Source of the DNA: Marinifilum caeruleilacunae | GTDB lineage: Bacteria > Bacteroidota > Bacteroidia > Bacteroidales > Marinifilaceae | Assembly (NCBI RefSeq): GCF_013141825.1 | Contig: NZ_RZNH01000015.1 | Coordinates: 38,457 to 102,456, forward strand | Direction of reading: 5' to 3' | DNA length: 64,000 nucleotides | Shown: piece after piece, positions 9,397 to 18,334 of the stretch | How the letters are laid out: the number at the start of each line of letters is the position of its first letter | Numbering within the stretch: the stretch's first letter is position 1 | The notes under the pieces: model-generated | Database searches by the model: none | Told to the model about the DNA's origin: nothing | Seen by the model: only the letters and a program-made list of their open reading frames with translations | Translations under genes and position numbers: made by a program

Positions 9397-9996
9397 ATGA
9401 CAAACGAATTTAGCGATGTAATGTCGGAGCGAAGTAATGAGGAACTCATTAAAATTACTACCGAACTTCGATTGGATTATCAGCCCGAAGCTGTGGTGGC
9501 AGCCGAAAAAGAATTGGCAAAACGAGAGGTAAGTGCTGATGAAGTGGAGGCAACTAAAGAAGTGATTCGTGAAAAAAAGATTGAAAACGAAGAATTGGAT
9601 GGTCTTAAAGTAAAATCGTGGGTCCGATTTGTGCACATGATTGTTGATTGGATCGTGATTTTCTTTACATATATCGTATTGTTTGCTCTTTTTGGTGGAA
9701 TTATGCTTGAAAATTCAGACCCAAAGCTTTTTGAGGCTGTAATGCCATTTACTCTTCTGCTTTATGCTTTTTTATATTATATCATTTTAGAGTCAAAAAC
9801 CCAGAAAACTTTGGGCAAAATGTTAATGAAAACCAAAGTGGTAAAAATGGATGGTACCGTACCCGAAGTAGCCGATATCATCGCTCGTACGTTTTGTCGC
9901 CTAATTCCATTCGATAGAATATCTTACCTGTTTACCAAAAATGGTTTTCACGATCGATTGTCCAGCACCATGGTTGTGAAGGATCTCGAAGAATAA
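9397..9996 (+). CDS. RDD family membrane protein
   Basis: A 199-residue protein. The first 60-70 residues are charged and helical (SNEELIKITTEL, EAVVAAEKELAKRE). The RDD domain follows, with transmembrane segments near 80-105 and 115-130, the motif KTQKTLGKMLMKTKVV, and RTFCRLIPFDRISYLF near the C-terminus. The RDD family has no agreed function; some members have been linked to Na+/H+ exchange. It lies 64 bp after the ChaN-like gene and 62 bp before the next gene, all on the plus strand. Confidence 0.8.
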   Translation: MTNEFSDVMSERSNEELIKITTELRLDYQPEAVVAAEKELAKREVSADEVEATKEVIREKKIENEELDGLKVKSWVRFVHMIVDWIVIFFTYIVLFALFGGIMLENSDPKLFEAVMPFTLLLYAFLYYIILESKTQKTLGKMLMKTKVVKMDGTVPEVADIIARTFCRLIPFDRISYLFTKNGFHDRLSSTMVVKDLEE

Positions 9997-10058
9997 GATT
10001 AGCCATCTATAAACAACCCGAATTTGTATTGATAAACATTAATCACTTTACTTATTTT

Positions 10059-11027
10059 ATGAGAACATTGCTAGTCAGTCTGTTTTTTTCTTTTTTGTTT
10101 ATATCAGCTAATGGACAGAGTAATATAAGATATTTTAAGAAGGGTGTTAAAATGCAAATTAAAGGGAAGTATAATTTAGCTGATTCTTTATATACCTTAT
10201 CTATTGAGAAGGGTGAAGGGGTAGATTATGATGCTTATTTTAACAGAGGAGCTGTTCGACTTTATTTAAAAGATACAATAGGTCATTGCGATGATATCAA
10301 AGTTCTCATGGATCGTTCGGATAAGGAGGCAATTAATCAATACAAAAAGAATTGCATAATACACAATGAGGAAGCCTATAAATCGTATAAACTAGGATTA
10401 ATAGAATATAGAAAGGAAAATTATGAACATGCTGATTCATTATTGATGTTATCTGTAAATCAGTACCCTTTTGTAGACAACGTATTACTTAAAGGGATTA
10501 ATAGGTTGAAATTAAAAGATACAATTGGTTTCTTCGAAGATATGAAAGCCATCTTCTACCTACATGAAGGGGCTAAAAAGAATTTTCTTAATTACTATAA
10601 ATATATTGCGAGAAAGAAACAAAGAACTCTTCCCAAAAATATCGTTAGGAGTTATTCTTCAAGAGTTATTGAAGAAAATGATTATACCTGTGAAATAATT
10701 AATGAAACCGGCGATACGATATATAATGCTGTAAAGTATTATAAGCATTTTGAAGCTGCAAAAGCAGATTGGTTAATGCATGTTACAATGAATATGAGAT
10801 ATCCTCAAGAATCAAATATGATAGGAGCAGGAGGACGTGTATATGTTGAATTTATAATATCCCCAAATGGTAAAATTAAGTATGTCAAGACGTCTGAGGC
10901 TGATCCATATTTGCAATATGAGGTACATAGGTTGGTATCAGAATTACCTCCGCTAAAACCAGCGGAATTCAATAATAAGGAGCGGTATTTTAAGTTTAAT
11001 TTCCCCATTACATTTCATTCTCGATAA
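10059..11027 (+). CDS. Exported TPR protein with a TonB C-terminal-like domain
   Basis: A 322-residue protein with a signal peptide (MRTLLVSLFFSFLFISANG-Q), two TPR-like stretches with similar phrases (LYLKDTIGHCDDIKVL and LKLKDTIGFFEDMKAI), and a C-terminal region (about 240-320) of TonB_C type: GGRVYVEFIISPNGKIKYVKT. It lacks the inner-membrane anchor plus proline-rich spacer of a working TonB, so it is probably a periplasmic protein that borrowed the fold and not an energiser. I chose the ATG at 10059; the longer frame begins at a TTG. Codon use looks AT-richer than that of its neighbours. Confidence 0.7.
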   Translation: MRTLLVSLFFSFLFISANGQSNIRYFKKGVKMQIKGKYNLADSLYTLSIEKGEGVDYDAYFNRGAVRLYLKDTIGHCDDIKVLMDRSDKEAINQYKKNCIIHNEEAYKSYKLGLIEYRKENYEHADSLLMLSVNQYPFVDNVLLKGINRLKLKDTIGFFEDMKAIFYLHEGAKKNFLNYYKYIARKKQRTLPKNIVRSYSSRVIEENDYTCEIINETGDTIYNAVKYYKHFEAAKADWLMHVTMNMRYPQESNMIGAGGRVYVEFIISPNGKIKYVKTSEADPYLQYEVHRLVSELPPLKPAEFNNKERYFKFNFPITFHSR

Positions 11028-11335
11028 TTATTTTTTGTTATCGACCTTAATGCTAGTGATCATTTAATATAGCCAGTGAGAGTTTGTAGCGATTAGCTTG
11101 TGAAGGGATGGAATGATAAACAATATTCAAACCTTCCTGATTCTCAAACGAGGCAGCACTTATTTTTACTTTGCAGTATAACAAAAGCTAAGTCCCCATA
11201 TCTTGACTTGCTGCAGCATATTGCCTAATTTTGTGATTACCCAAAACATTACCTCTCTTTAACTTTATCGAACAATAGAATTTCGGATAAGGTGTATACA
11301 GCAATAGTATTTTTTAATGCTTGAAAACGAATAAA
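11028..11335 (+). promoter_or_regulatory. 308-bp intergenic region with a candidate promoter
   Basis: No ORF or RNA gene is apparent. A Bacteroidota-type promoter can be seen: TTG at 11203-11205, a 20-bp spacer, and TAATTTTG at 11226-11233 (consensus TAnnTTTG). This would start transcription near 11240 and leave a leader of about 95 nt before the next gene. I see nothing else definable in the region. Confidence 0.55.
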
Positions 11336-12154
11336 ATGAAACGCAAAAGTTTATTTGGGGCTCTGTTGTTTGCAGTATTTTTAGTGTTTGTATGTTATCA
11401 ACCTTTATCGGCAGGTTGGATTATCAAATCCAAAACAACCAGTCAGTACGATGTTAGTTGGAGCAAAATGTATTTGCAAAACAATGTATTTAAAATGGTT
11501 GATGAGGATCATATTTTTATTATGAATGGAAATACTCGCGATCTCACTTTTATCAATACGAAAGAAAATACATTCTGGAAAGGGAATATGGATGATTTCA
11601 AAAATAGAATGAAAGAATTCTTTGGTAAGACCATGAACGATTATTCTGCTCAAATGGAGGAGGCCATGAAAAATCTTACGCCCGAGCAACGAGAAATGAT
11701 GAAACAGTTCGGAGCTAATAATCCCATGTTGAATAAAATGCAAGGAACAAAAGCAAAGAAACCTGAGGTAGAAGTCATTCGAACCAGTGAAGTGCTGTCT
11801 ATCCTAAAAAGATCAGCCAGAAAATACATTGTAAAATCTGACGGAAGAAAGATGGAAGAAGTTTTTTTGGCCGAAAATATGATTTCGAAGAAAGATTGGA
11901 ACCCGGAAATTTTCAGAGAATTGGCCGAAAGTATGCGCATGGGAATTGTTTCTACCGATTATGAAGATGACGATCAGTATTGGGATTTACAGAAGAAAGG
12001 AATTCCTTTAAAGACAATTCATTTTAATGGAAACAGTCAAGTGGTTGATGAGGTGGTAGAGTTAATCGAGAAAAATCTTCCGCCATCTACTTTTTTACCT
12101 CCATCGGATTGTAAAGAGGTAAAGCTTGAGAATGTTTTACAGAATATGGAATAA
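11336..12154 (+). CDS. Exported protein of unknown function (DUF4412-like)
   Basis: About 272 residues starting at the ATG at 11336 (an in-frame TTG lies five codons upstream). It has a signal peptide (SLFGALLFAVFLVFVCYQPLSA-G), then a beta-rich region (KTTSQYDVSWSKMYLQNN, EDHIFIMNGNTRDLTFIN), and a Met/Glu-rich helical stretch (SAQMEEAMKNLTPEQREMMKQF) near 100-120. The layout recalls periplasmic DUF4412-like proteins, but I cannot name the family with confidence. It appears to be monocistronic: it has its own promoter and a strong terminator after it. Confidence 0.55.
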   Translation: MKRKSLFGALLFAVFLVFVCYQPLSAGWIIKSKTTSQYDVSWSKMYLQNNVFKMVDEDHIFIMNGNTRDLTFINTKENTFWKGNMDDFKNRMKEFFGKTMNDYSAQMEEAMKNLTPEQREMMKQFGANNPMLNKMQGTKAKKPEVEVIRTSEVLSILKRSARKYIVKSDGRKMEEVFLAENMISKKDWNPEIFRELAESMRMGIVSTDYEDDDQYWDLQKKGIPLKTIHFNGNSQVVDEVVELIEKNLPPSTFLPPSDCKEVKLENVLQNME

Positions 12155-12204
12155 ACCAATCCTGTTTGCCAATGAAGCAACTGATGAGTTTGGATGAGAT
12201 TTGG

Positions 12205-12243
12205 AAAGCCTGTTCGCTTATAGATAGCCGACAGGCTTTTTTC
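12205..12243 (+). terminator. Rho-independent terminator after the 11336-12154 gene
   Basis: A 9-bp perfect stem, AAAGCCTGT (12205-12213) with ACAGGCTTT (12231-12239), is followed by a T-rich stretch. It lies about 50 bases after the stop codon. Confidence 0.85.
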
Positions 12244-12244
12244 A

Positions 12245-12274
12245 TTTTTCATCTCATGTATTTCATTATATTTG
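12245..12274 (+). promoter_or_regulatory. Candidate promoter of the FKBP gene
   Basis: TATATTTG at 12267-12274 matches the Bacteroidota -7 consensus TAnnTTTG exactly. TTT stands at the -33 position (12245-12247) with a 19-bp spacer. The ATG is 28 bases downstream. Confidence 0.6.
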
Positions 12275-12301
12275 TGGCTTATAACTACAAAATCGATTAA
12301 A

Positions 12302-13144
12302 ATGAAGTACAGTTTACTAGCCGTGTTGTTGGCATTTATGCTTGCATCGTGTTCAACTTCGAGCGATGGCAATAAGGATTACAGGGAAGAAAATGAAGCG
12401 GAGATTGCCTCCTATGTGGCAAATAACAACCTAAACGCAACCCAATCGGCATCGGGCTTGTATTACGTGATAGAAGAAGAGGGAACAGGCAAAGAAATAA
12501 ATGTAACATCGGATGTTACGGTGAGCTACAAAGGATATTTAACCAATGGAAATGAATTTGATACAACAGGTGATGATTTTGTTTCCTTTAACTTGCAAGG
12601 AGTGATACCTGGATTTGCCGAAGGATTAACTTATATCAAGGAAGGTGGGAAAATTACCTTGCTTATTCCTGCACATTTGGGTTATGGCAGCAATGATTTG
12701 AATGGAATACCGGGAGGTTCAGTTTTGATTTTTGAAGTAAGTGCCTTGTCGCCAGAACAAATTGCAGAGAAAAACGATGCAGACATAACAGAGTACCTTG
12801 AAAAGGAAGGTTTAAATGCCACCAAAACAGATTCTGGATTGTACTATATTATCGAGACTGAAGGAACAGGGGCTCAACCAAGCTCCGATTCAAATGTAAC
12901 AGTTGCATACACGGGGTACTTTTTAAACGGAACAAAATTCGACGAAAGTGGAGCCAGCGGTGTAGCTTTTAACCTTGATGAGGTAATTGAAGGCTGGAAA
13001 GAAGGCATTACCTATTTTAAAGTAGGCGGTAATGGTAAACTGATTATTCCTGCACACCTTGCCTATGGAAGTTATAATTACAGCACTATCCCAGGAGGTT
13101 CGGTATTAATTTTCGATATTGATTTGAAGTCGATAAACGAATAA
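12302..13144 (+). CDS. Lipoprotein with two FKBP-type peptidyl-prolyl isomerase domains
   Basis: A 280-residue lipoprotein; the lipobox LASC puts the acylated cysteine near residue 16. Two FKBP domains follow, each with its own short helical leader (EIASYVANNNLNAT and DITEYLEKEGLNAT). Each shows the family pattern V.Y.GY..NG..FD, a V/I.PG/EGW..G element, and L.IPAHL.YGS...IPGGSVLIF. FKBP proteins speed cis-trans isomerisation at proline and act as folding helpers, here at the outer envelope. The internal duplication is clear from these repeats. The ATG at 12302 is preferred because it directly precedes the signal peptide. A bidirectional terminator follows. Confidence 0.92.
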   Translation: MKYSLLAVLLAFMLASCSTSSDGNKDYREENEAEIASYVANNNLNATQSASGLYYVIEEEGTGKEINVTSDVTVSYKGYLTNGNEFDTTGDDFVSFNLQGVIPGFAEGLTYIKEGGKITLLIPAHLGYGSNDLNGIPGGSVLIFEVSALSPEQIAEKNDADITEYLEKEGLNATKTDSGLYYIIETEGTGAQPSSDSNVTVAYTGYFLNGTKFDESGASGVAFNLDEVIEGWKEGITYFKVGGNGKLIIPAHLAYGSYNYSTIPGGSVLIFDIDLKSINE

Positions 13145-13165
13145 AAGTAAAAAATGATATTCAGC

Positions 13166-13193
13166 AAAAAGACACATGAGAATGTGTCTTTTT
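13166..13193. terminator. Bidirectional terminator between convergent genes
   Basis: A perfect 12-bp inverted repeat, AAAAAGACACAT (13166-13177) with ATGTGTCTTTTT (13182-13193), around a 4-base loop. A and T runs on both sides let it serve both the FKBP gene and the histidine kinase gene. Confidence 0.9.
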
Positions 13194-13217
13194 TGTTTTC
13201 TGTAACTCTTCTATTAT

Positions 13218-14630
13218 TTACTCGCCGATTGGCAGGATCAGGCTGAAACAACTTCCCTGCTCTGGTTTACTGATAACATCAATTTGCGCATTAATTCTCT
13301 CGGCCAAAATCTTCACAATGTAAAGACCTAATCCCGACGACGATTCTTCGTTAGTAGGCCTGGCGCTGAGTTTGCTAAACTTCTTAAAAAGTTTAGGCAT
13401 TTCTTTCTCTTGTATGCCTTTGCCTTTATCTTTAAAATGAATTGTAATTTCAGTATTACTCTTTTCCAATTGAATGATTACAGTTTCACCCATTGGCGAA
13501 TATTTAATGGCATTCGATAGCAGGTTATCCACAATTCTATTCAGTTCGTTTAATCCAGTTATGAGCATCAACTCTTTTTCATTGCTATCGATATTTAGCT
13601 TTATATTTTTCTTGCTGGCAAGGGTGTTAAAATTGTTCTTTTTCTTTTCAATAAAGCTGATTAAATCAAGTCTGTCTTTACTCAATTCACTGGTGTCATT
13701 TTCAAGTCTATTCATTTCCAGAACATCACTAATAAGATTTCTGGCCGATTTAACTTGTTGTTCCAATAAAGAGAAATACTCTTCCTGCTCTTCATTTAAT
13801 TCTCCGGCACTTTCTACCAAATCTACAACACTTTCCATTCCGCCAAGCGGATTTTTCAGGTCGTGCGCCATAATCCCCAACAAACTGTCTTTTTCTTCGG
13901 CCAAATCTTCAAGTTGTTCGTTCTTTTTCCTTAAAACTTTGTTTTTGTCTTTAATCTCCCGATTAATTTGTGTGAGCGCTATATTCTGATCGTATATTTT
14001 TAACTGGTAACGCTTTACTTGTTGATGGATAATGTAATAAGCCATAATGGATAAAACCAGGGCAAAGCCGAGTCCTACCCAAAACAAAGGCATCGATTTA
14101 CTTTTGGCCTGTTCTTTTATTAATTTTGCATTTTGATGCACCAGCAGTTTGTATCCGGTAAATTGATGTTTCATCCCCACAATGATATCTGAGTAATCAA
14201 TCTCCTCGTACTCGTAATATCCATTAAAAGGACTCTGTTTGTAAAACTCGTGGAAGTCTAATTTTCTACTTCTGTCAGAGGTGCTAAAACTTGCCGCAGT
14301 CAGACTAATTTTTCGGTCGCCTTTAAAGCCGGGAGCGGCCAAAAGGTTCCCAGTTGAATCTACCATGCACAGGTAACCATCATTGGGTAATTTCATTACA
14401 TCACAGGTTTCCTGAACCGTTCGGATGAAGAGCGCAGGATTACTCGCATTGACTCCTGCTTTTTCCAACATCCCAAATATCGATTCGCCGATTGTAAGAT
14501 TATCTTCAAGGGCTTGCTTTTTTAAATTGTTGTAAACAATTTTTTCTACCCAAACCGAATAGAAGAAGAAACCTACCAATAGAAGTGAAAAGACACTAAA
14601 TGAAACAAGAATCTGAAAGCGATTTTTCAT
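13218..14630 (-). CDS. Membrane sensor histidine kinase
   Basis: A 470-residue kinase. One transmembrane segment (about 7-27) is followed by a periplasmic single-Cache-like sensor region (about 30-180, with VDSTGNLLAAPGFKGDR), a second membrane segment (about 182-202), a coiled coil, the HisKA phosphoacceptor box (IMAHDLKNPLGGMES, His near 255), and an HATPase_c domain with DNLLSNAIKYSP (N box), KDKGKGI (G1) and SSGLGLYIV (G2). It should autophosphorylate in response to a small extracytoplasmic ligand. No response regulator gene is adjacent, so it is an orphan kinase in this window. Confidence 0.92.
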   Translation of the reverse strand: MKNRFQILVSFSVFSLLLVGFFFYSVWVEKIVYNNLKKQALEDNLTIGESIFGMLEKAGVNASNPALFIRTVQETCDVMKLPNDGYLCMVDSTGNLLAAPGFKGDRKISLTAASFSTSDRSRKLDFHEFYKQSPFNGYYEYEEIDYSDIIVGMKHQFTGYKLLVHQNAKLIKEQAKSKSMPLFWVGLGFALVLSIMAYYIIHQQVKRYQLKIYDQNIALTQINREIKDKNKVLRKKNEQLEDLAEEKDSLLGIMAHDLKNPLGGMESVVDLVESAGELNEEQEEYFSLLEQQVKSARNLISDVLEMNRLENDTSELSKDRLDLISFIEKKKNNFNTLASKKNIKLNIDSNEKELMLITGLNELNRIVDNLLSNAIKYSPMGETVIIQLEKSNTEITIHFKDKGKGIQEKEMPKLFKKFSKLSARPTNEESSSGLGLYIVKILAERINAQIDVISKPEQGSCFSLILPIGE

Positions 14631-14726
14631 TGGGTGATATTTTAAATAGTCATTCTAAGAGTACGAGTCTTAGCTGAAAAAGTTAAGTTGATGTACTCTG
14701 CGATTTATCCATACTAGAAAAAATAA

Positions 14727-14754
14727 AAAGAGACGTATTTTTGTACGCCTCTTT
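14727..14754 (-). terminator. Terminator of the ccsBA fusion gene
   Basis: AAAGAGACGTA (14727-14737) pairs with TACGCCTCTTT (14744-14754) with one mismatch. On the minus strand a T-rich tract follows. It lies 17 bases after the ccsBA stop codon. Confidence 0.75.
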
Positions 14755-14770
14755 ATATCTGATGATGTTG

Positions 14771-17700
14771 TTAAGCCTCTTCTGTTTCGGGCTCATAATT
14801 GTATTTCTTATAATTAAAGTATGCCAAAATACTAAGTGCAAATAGTATTGCTACCGTGTAATATACCCATGTTGGTATTGGAACAGGATCCCCTTTGGCA
14901 TAAGAATGTAATCCGGCAAGGTAATAGTTCACTCCAAAATAGGTCATCAAAATGGCACTGTACGACCATATCGAAGCAATATTAAAGGCGTAAATCGATT
15001 TTAAACCAGGAATAAAACGCATGTGTAAAACAAAGCTGTACACCAAAATGCTAACTAAAGCCCAGGTTTCTTTTGGATCCCAACCCCAATAACGTCCCCA
15101 CGATTCGTTTGCCCAAATACCACCCAGGAAAGTTCCGATGGTTAAAAAATACAAACCAATGGTCATGGTCATTTCACTAATTCTGCTCAAATCCAGAATG
15201 TTTTCGGCAATAACGGCTTTGTTTTTCTGATCCTGCAGAATATACAAACTTAGGTTAATTAATCCCAAAATGGCGCCCAGTGCTAAGAATGCATAGCTCG
15301 ATGTAATAATGGCAACATGAATGGTTAGCCAATAAGATTTCAATACCGGAACCAGGTTGGTTACTTCAGGATTCATCCAGCTTAGGTGAGCTACAAATAA
15401 AAACATACCTGCCAGTACAGCCGTTGCAGCCAGTGCAAGTTTCGATTTTTTCGCAAACATAAATCCTGCCAACAAGCATCCCCATGCAATAAATGTCATG
15501 GTTTCGAATCCATTACTCCATGGTGCGCGACCGGCTATGTACCAACGTGCTGCTAATCCACCTGTATGCAGAAGAAATCCAATTCCTAAAATGATCATTG
15601 CACCGCCAACAACCCATTTAATTGGAAATTTAGGGCGTAAAATGTGCGTAACAAGAAAAATCAGCAAGAAGAATCCAATAAGTAGGTAATAAGGGAACAA
15701 TCGCTTAAAAATATTGATGTTGTTGTACAAAATCTCCACTTTTTGCTTGGCCTCCGAAGGCATTACTTCACTTCCGAATTTCTTCTGATATGTTTTTATT
15801 CCTTCAATATAGGTCTCTGCCATTTTACTATCGCCAGCATTCAAAGCCTGGCTCAGCATCACTACCGATTTTTTAATGAATAAAGAATCATCTTTAGCCG
15901 CATTTACTTCTGATGTTGGATTATACCAGGCTCCCATTTTATCATTTGGGTTTGGAAAAATCTTTAAAAACTCCCCGGTAAACACCATATAGGTAATGTT
16001 GATTCTTTCATCAACAGCCATAATTTCCTTATCGTATTTTGAGCGATGAGCTGGTTTTTTTGAGTAGGCATCCTGAACCTTTTTGCTCAGTTTGTACTGG
16101 CCCATTTCATTCACAAAATCCCTAAATGAAGCATACTTTCCGCTAATTCCGATTTCTTTTGCCAGATCAGAATTGCCAACCTTAATCATATCAACAGTTT
16201 GCCATTGCTGGGGATTACTCACCATACTCAGGAAAATCTGCTCGGCAGGATAACCTTTAAATTTACCCTTCTTGGTTACCTTTCTCACCACTTCACTTGC
16301 CAAAGTATTAATAGGCTCAAATCGTCCTCCATTATCCTGAATCATGATTTCGCCAAAACTTCTGGCTTGTTCCAATGGTACAACTTTTAATTCCTGTGCA
16401 TTTGCACCTAAAGAACTACCAGCCATCACAAAGGCCAGGATAGCCAAAGTTTTTACTTTTCGTGATTGACGTCCTAATATTTTGAATCTGCTGTATGGAT
16501 TAATCAACGACCAAGCCATTCCTAAAATCAGTAAGAAATATCCAAAATAGGTAATGGTCATGCCCACTCGATCATGATTCACAGAAAGAACAGTTCCCAA
16601 CTCATCGGTATCATACGATGCCTGGAAGAACCTGTATCCTTCATGGTTTAATATGTTGTTCATGTAAATTCGGTAATCTTTTTCAATTCCTTTTGATTCA
16701 TCGATAAGAGTAACTTCGCTTGCAAAAGAGGACGGACTGTTAGAGCCAGGATATCTTTCCAATTGGAAATCGTTCAGTTTTAAAGAAAATGGAAGTTCAA
16801 TAATTTTAGATCCATAGGCAATAGAAACATTTACGTCTCCAACACTGCTAATCTCAGGTTGACCCAGGTAATCTTTTTTCCCTTTTACAATTAGCTCTTT
16901 CTTCTGATTTCCATTTTTTACATCAAAAACCAAAAGGGTAGGAGCATTTTTATCCTGTCCTTGTACATACTTGAATTTTGCCGCGGGATAGAAATTTTTA
17001 ATCACCAGCTTGGTACCACCTACATCATATAATTTGCGCGGAGAAACCAGGTGCCACTGTTTTGCCTCCATCGGAATCGCATCGCCACCCATCATGCTCA
17101 GCTCTTGCATTGGCATCGGGCTCATCATGCGCAAGCTATCGGTATATTCTAATACAATTGCATTGGGATGCGGATTACTTCCAAAGGCCAAGAGGTTGTT
17201 TTCAACCATCTGATGTGAGTTGTATTCCAGCGTGAAATTTTTCATGCCAGCCATTCCTCCGCTGCCTACCGCTACCATTTCAATTACAGGAGCACCATTC
17301 ATATCCTGAACAAGGCTAGTTTGAGCATTAGGGATAAAAGTCTTTAATTTAATATCCACTTCACTTCCTTCAATCGAAACACGCTCTTCAAAATCATCGG
17401 CCTTTACAGTCGAAAGGCTAATCTTTTCACTTACTCCGGATATTTTACCATTCTTTTCAAGCTTCACATCAATAAATGATTCCATTGTGGTAATCTTATT
17501 GGTTGCTTGTCCTTCACGAATGTGCATATTTCCTTCGTAGCCAACGTAACGGGTAAAACCAGCCCCAACAATAATTACAATAAAAGAAGCATGGAACAGG
17601 AAGATGGACCACTTTTCTCTTTTGTACAGTTTGTATCTGAAAATATTGGCAATCAAATTCATAGTGAGCAGCAGTAGTAAAATTTCGAACCAGCGGGCAT

Positions 17701-17845
17701 CATAAACCAGAGCACGAGCTGCCGGGGTGCCAAAGTCATTTTCGATAAATGTTGCTGTACCAATTGAAAATGCAAACAGAATAATGAGTACTCCCATCAT
17801 TTGCATAGAGAATAGAAAATTCAAAAGTTTCTTCATCTGATTCAT
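14771..17845 (-). CDS. ccsBA: Cytochrome c maturation haem lyase, CcsB-CcsA fusion
   Basis: A 1,024-residue membrane protein. The N-terminal half is ResB/CcsB-like: early transmembrane segments, a large beta-rich extracytoplasmic domain, and a membrane return near 430-480. A periplasmic stretch (RFEPINTLASEVVRKVT...) leads to the C-terminal CcsA-like half. This carries the tryptophan-rich WWD haem-handling motif at about 911-930 (WANESWGRYWGWDPKETWAL) and flanking histidines. System II proteins of this kind export haem and ligate it to CXXCH sites of c-type cytochromes. It is divergent from the porin-nrfHA operon, whose products need at least nine haems. A second, split ccsB/ccsA pair lies downstream of nrfA. 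Confidence 0.92.
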   Translation of the reverse strand: MNQMKKLLNFLFSMQMMGVLIILFAFSIGTATFIENDFGTPAARALVYDARWFEILLLLLTMNLIANIFRYKLYKREKWSIFLFHASFIVIIVGAGFTRYVGYEGNMHIREGQATNKITTMESFIDVKLEKNGKISGVSEKISLSTVKADDFEERVSIEGSEVDIKLKTFIPNAQTSLVQDMNGAPVIEMVAVGSGGMAGMKNFTLEYNSHQMVENNLLAFGSNPHPNAIVLEYTDSLRMMSPMPMQELSMMGGDAIPMEAKQWHLVSPRKLYDVGGTKLVIKNFYPAAKFKYVQGQDKNAPTLLVFDVKNGNQKKELIVKGKKDYLGQPEISSVGDVNVSIAYGSKIIELPFSLKLNDFQLERYPGSNSPSSFASEVTLIDESKGIEKDYRIYMNNILNHEGYRFFQASYDTDELGTVLSVNHDRVGMTITYFGYFLLILGMAWSLINPYSRFKILGRQSRKVKTLAILAFVMAGSSLGANAQELKVVPLEQARSFGEIMIQDNGGRFEPINTLASEVVRKVTKKGKFKGYPAEQIFLSMVSNPQQWQTVDMIKVGNSDLAKEIGISGKYASFRDFVNEMGQYKLSKKVQDAYSKKPAHRSKYDKEIMAVDERINITYMVFTGEFLKIFPNPNDKMGAWYNPTSEVNAAKDDSLFIKKSVVMLSQALNAGDSKMAETYIEGIKTYQKKFGSEVMPSEAKQKVEILYNNINIFKRLFPYYLLIGFFLLIFLVTHILRPKFPIKWVVGGAMIILGIGFLLHTGGLAARWYIAGRAPWSNGFETMTFIAWGCLLAGFMFAKKSKLALAATAVLAGMFLFVAHLSWMNPEVTNLVPVLKSYWLTIHVAIITSSYAFLALGAILGLINLSLYILQDQKNKAVIAENILDLSRISEMTMTIGLYFLTIGTFLGGIWANESWGRYWGWDPKETWALVSILVYSFVLHMRFIPGLKSIYAFNIASIWSYSAILMTYFGVNYYLAGLHSYAKGDPVPIPTWVYYTVAILFALSILAYFNYKKYNYEPETEEA

Positions 17846-18334
17846 TATATTTTAACAAGTACGCGAGTACTTGAAGTTAGGTGTAGAATGTTAGTTGGTA
17901 TAAATTGGAGTTCAAGATACGCTTTTCTTTATAAATTCAAAATCGATGCATCTCGGTTCAGATACGGAAAATTCATTGTTTTATGTCAAAAGAAAAATGT
18001 AACTTATTGCATGTTAGATGAAATCGAGGGGAGTGCTAAGTATTTGTGAAATTCAGAAGTTGGATTTGCGCTTAAAAAATTAAAAATGAAGAGTTCAAAC
18101 CGTATTCTTATTAAGATTAAAAACAAATTGCATTTTCGACATATTTTATTTCATCGATATGAATTGATTGAAAACCAAGTATAGAAACAGATAAAAAGGT
18201 ATTAAAATTTAAATATAATAAATTTAAATAATCCCTTAATCTTGAAATAATTCAATAATTCGGTTAGTATTGTAACGTTATCACTTAATTATAGAATTGA
18301 AAAACAGATTTTTAATTTAAAATCTAACCAAACT
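17846..18334 (+). promoter_or_regulatory. 489-bp divergent control region (ccsBA / porin-nrfHA)
   Basis: No ORF of note. Two things stand out. A candidate plus-strand promoter has TTG at 18270-18272, a 19-bp spacer and TAGAATTG at 18292-18299 (one base off TAnnTTTG); the 8-bp palindrome TAACGTTA (18273-18280) directly follows the -33 box and could be an operator. A 7-bp inverted repeat, CAAGTAC (17856-17862) with GTACTTG (17867-17873), lies 10 bases before the ccsBA start codon and could form a hairpin in its leader. The rest is AT-rich without other recognisable signals. Confidence 0.5.

Noticed and set aside
13474-13989. A 171-codon plus-strand ORF opposite the histidine kinase gene.
   Set aside because: It is low-complexity (Ser/Phe/Leu-rich) antisense of the kinase and linker coding sequence; the kinase motifs are clear on the minus strand.
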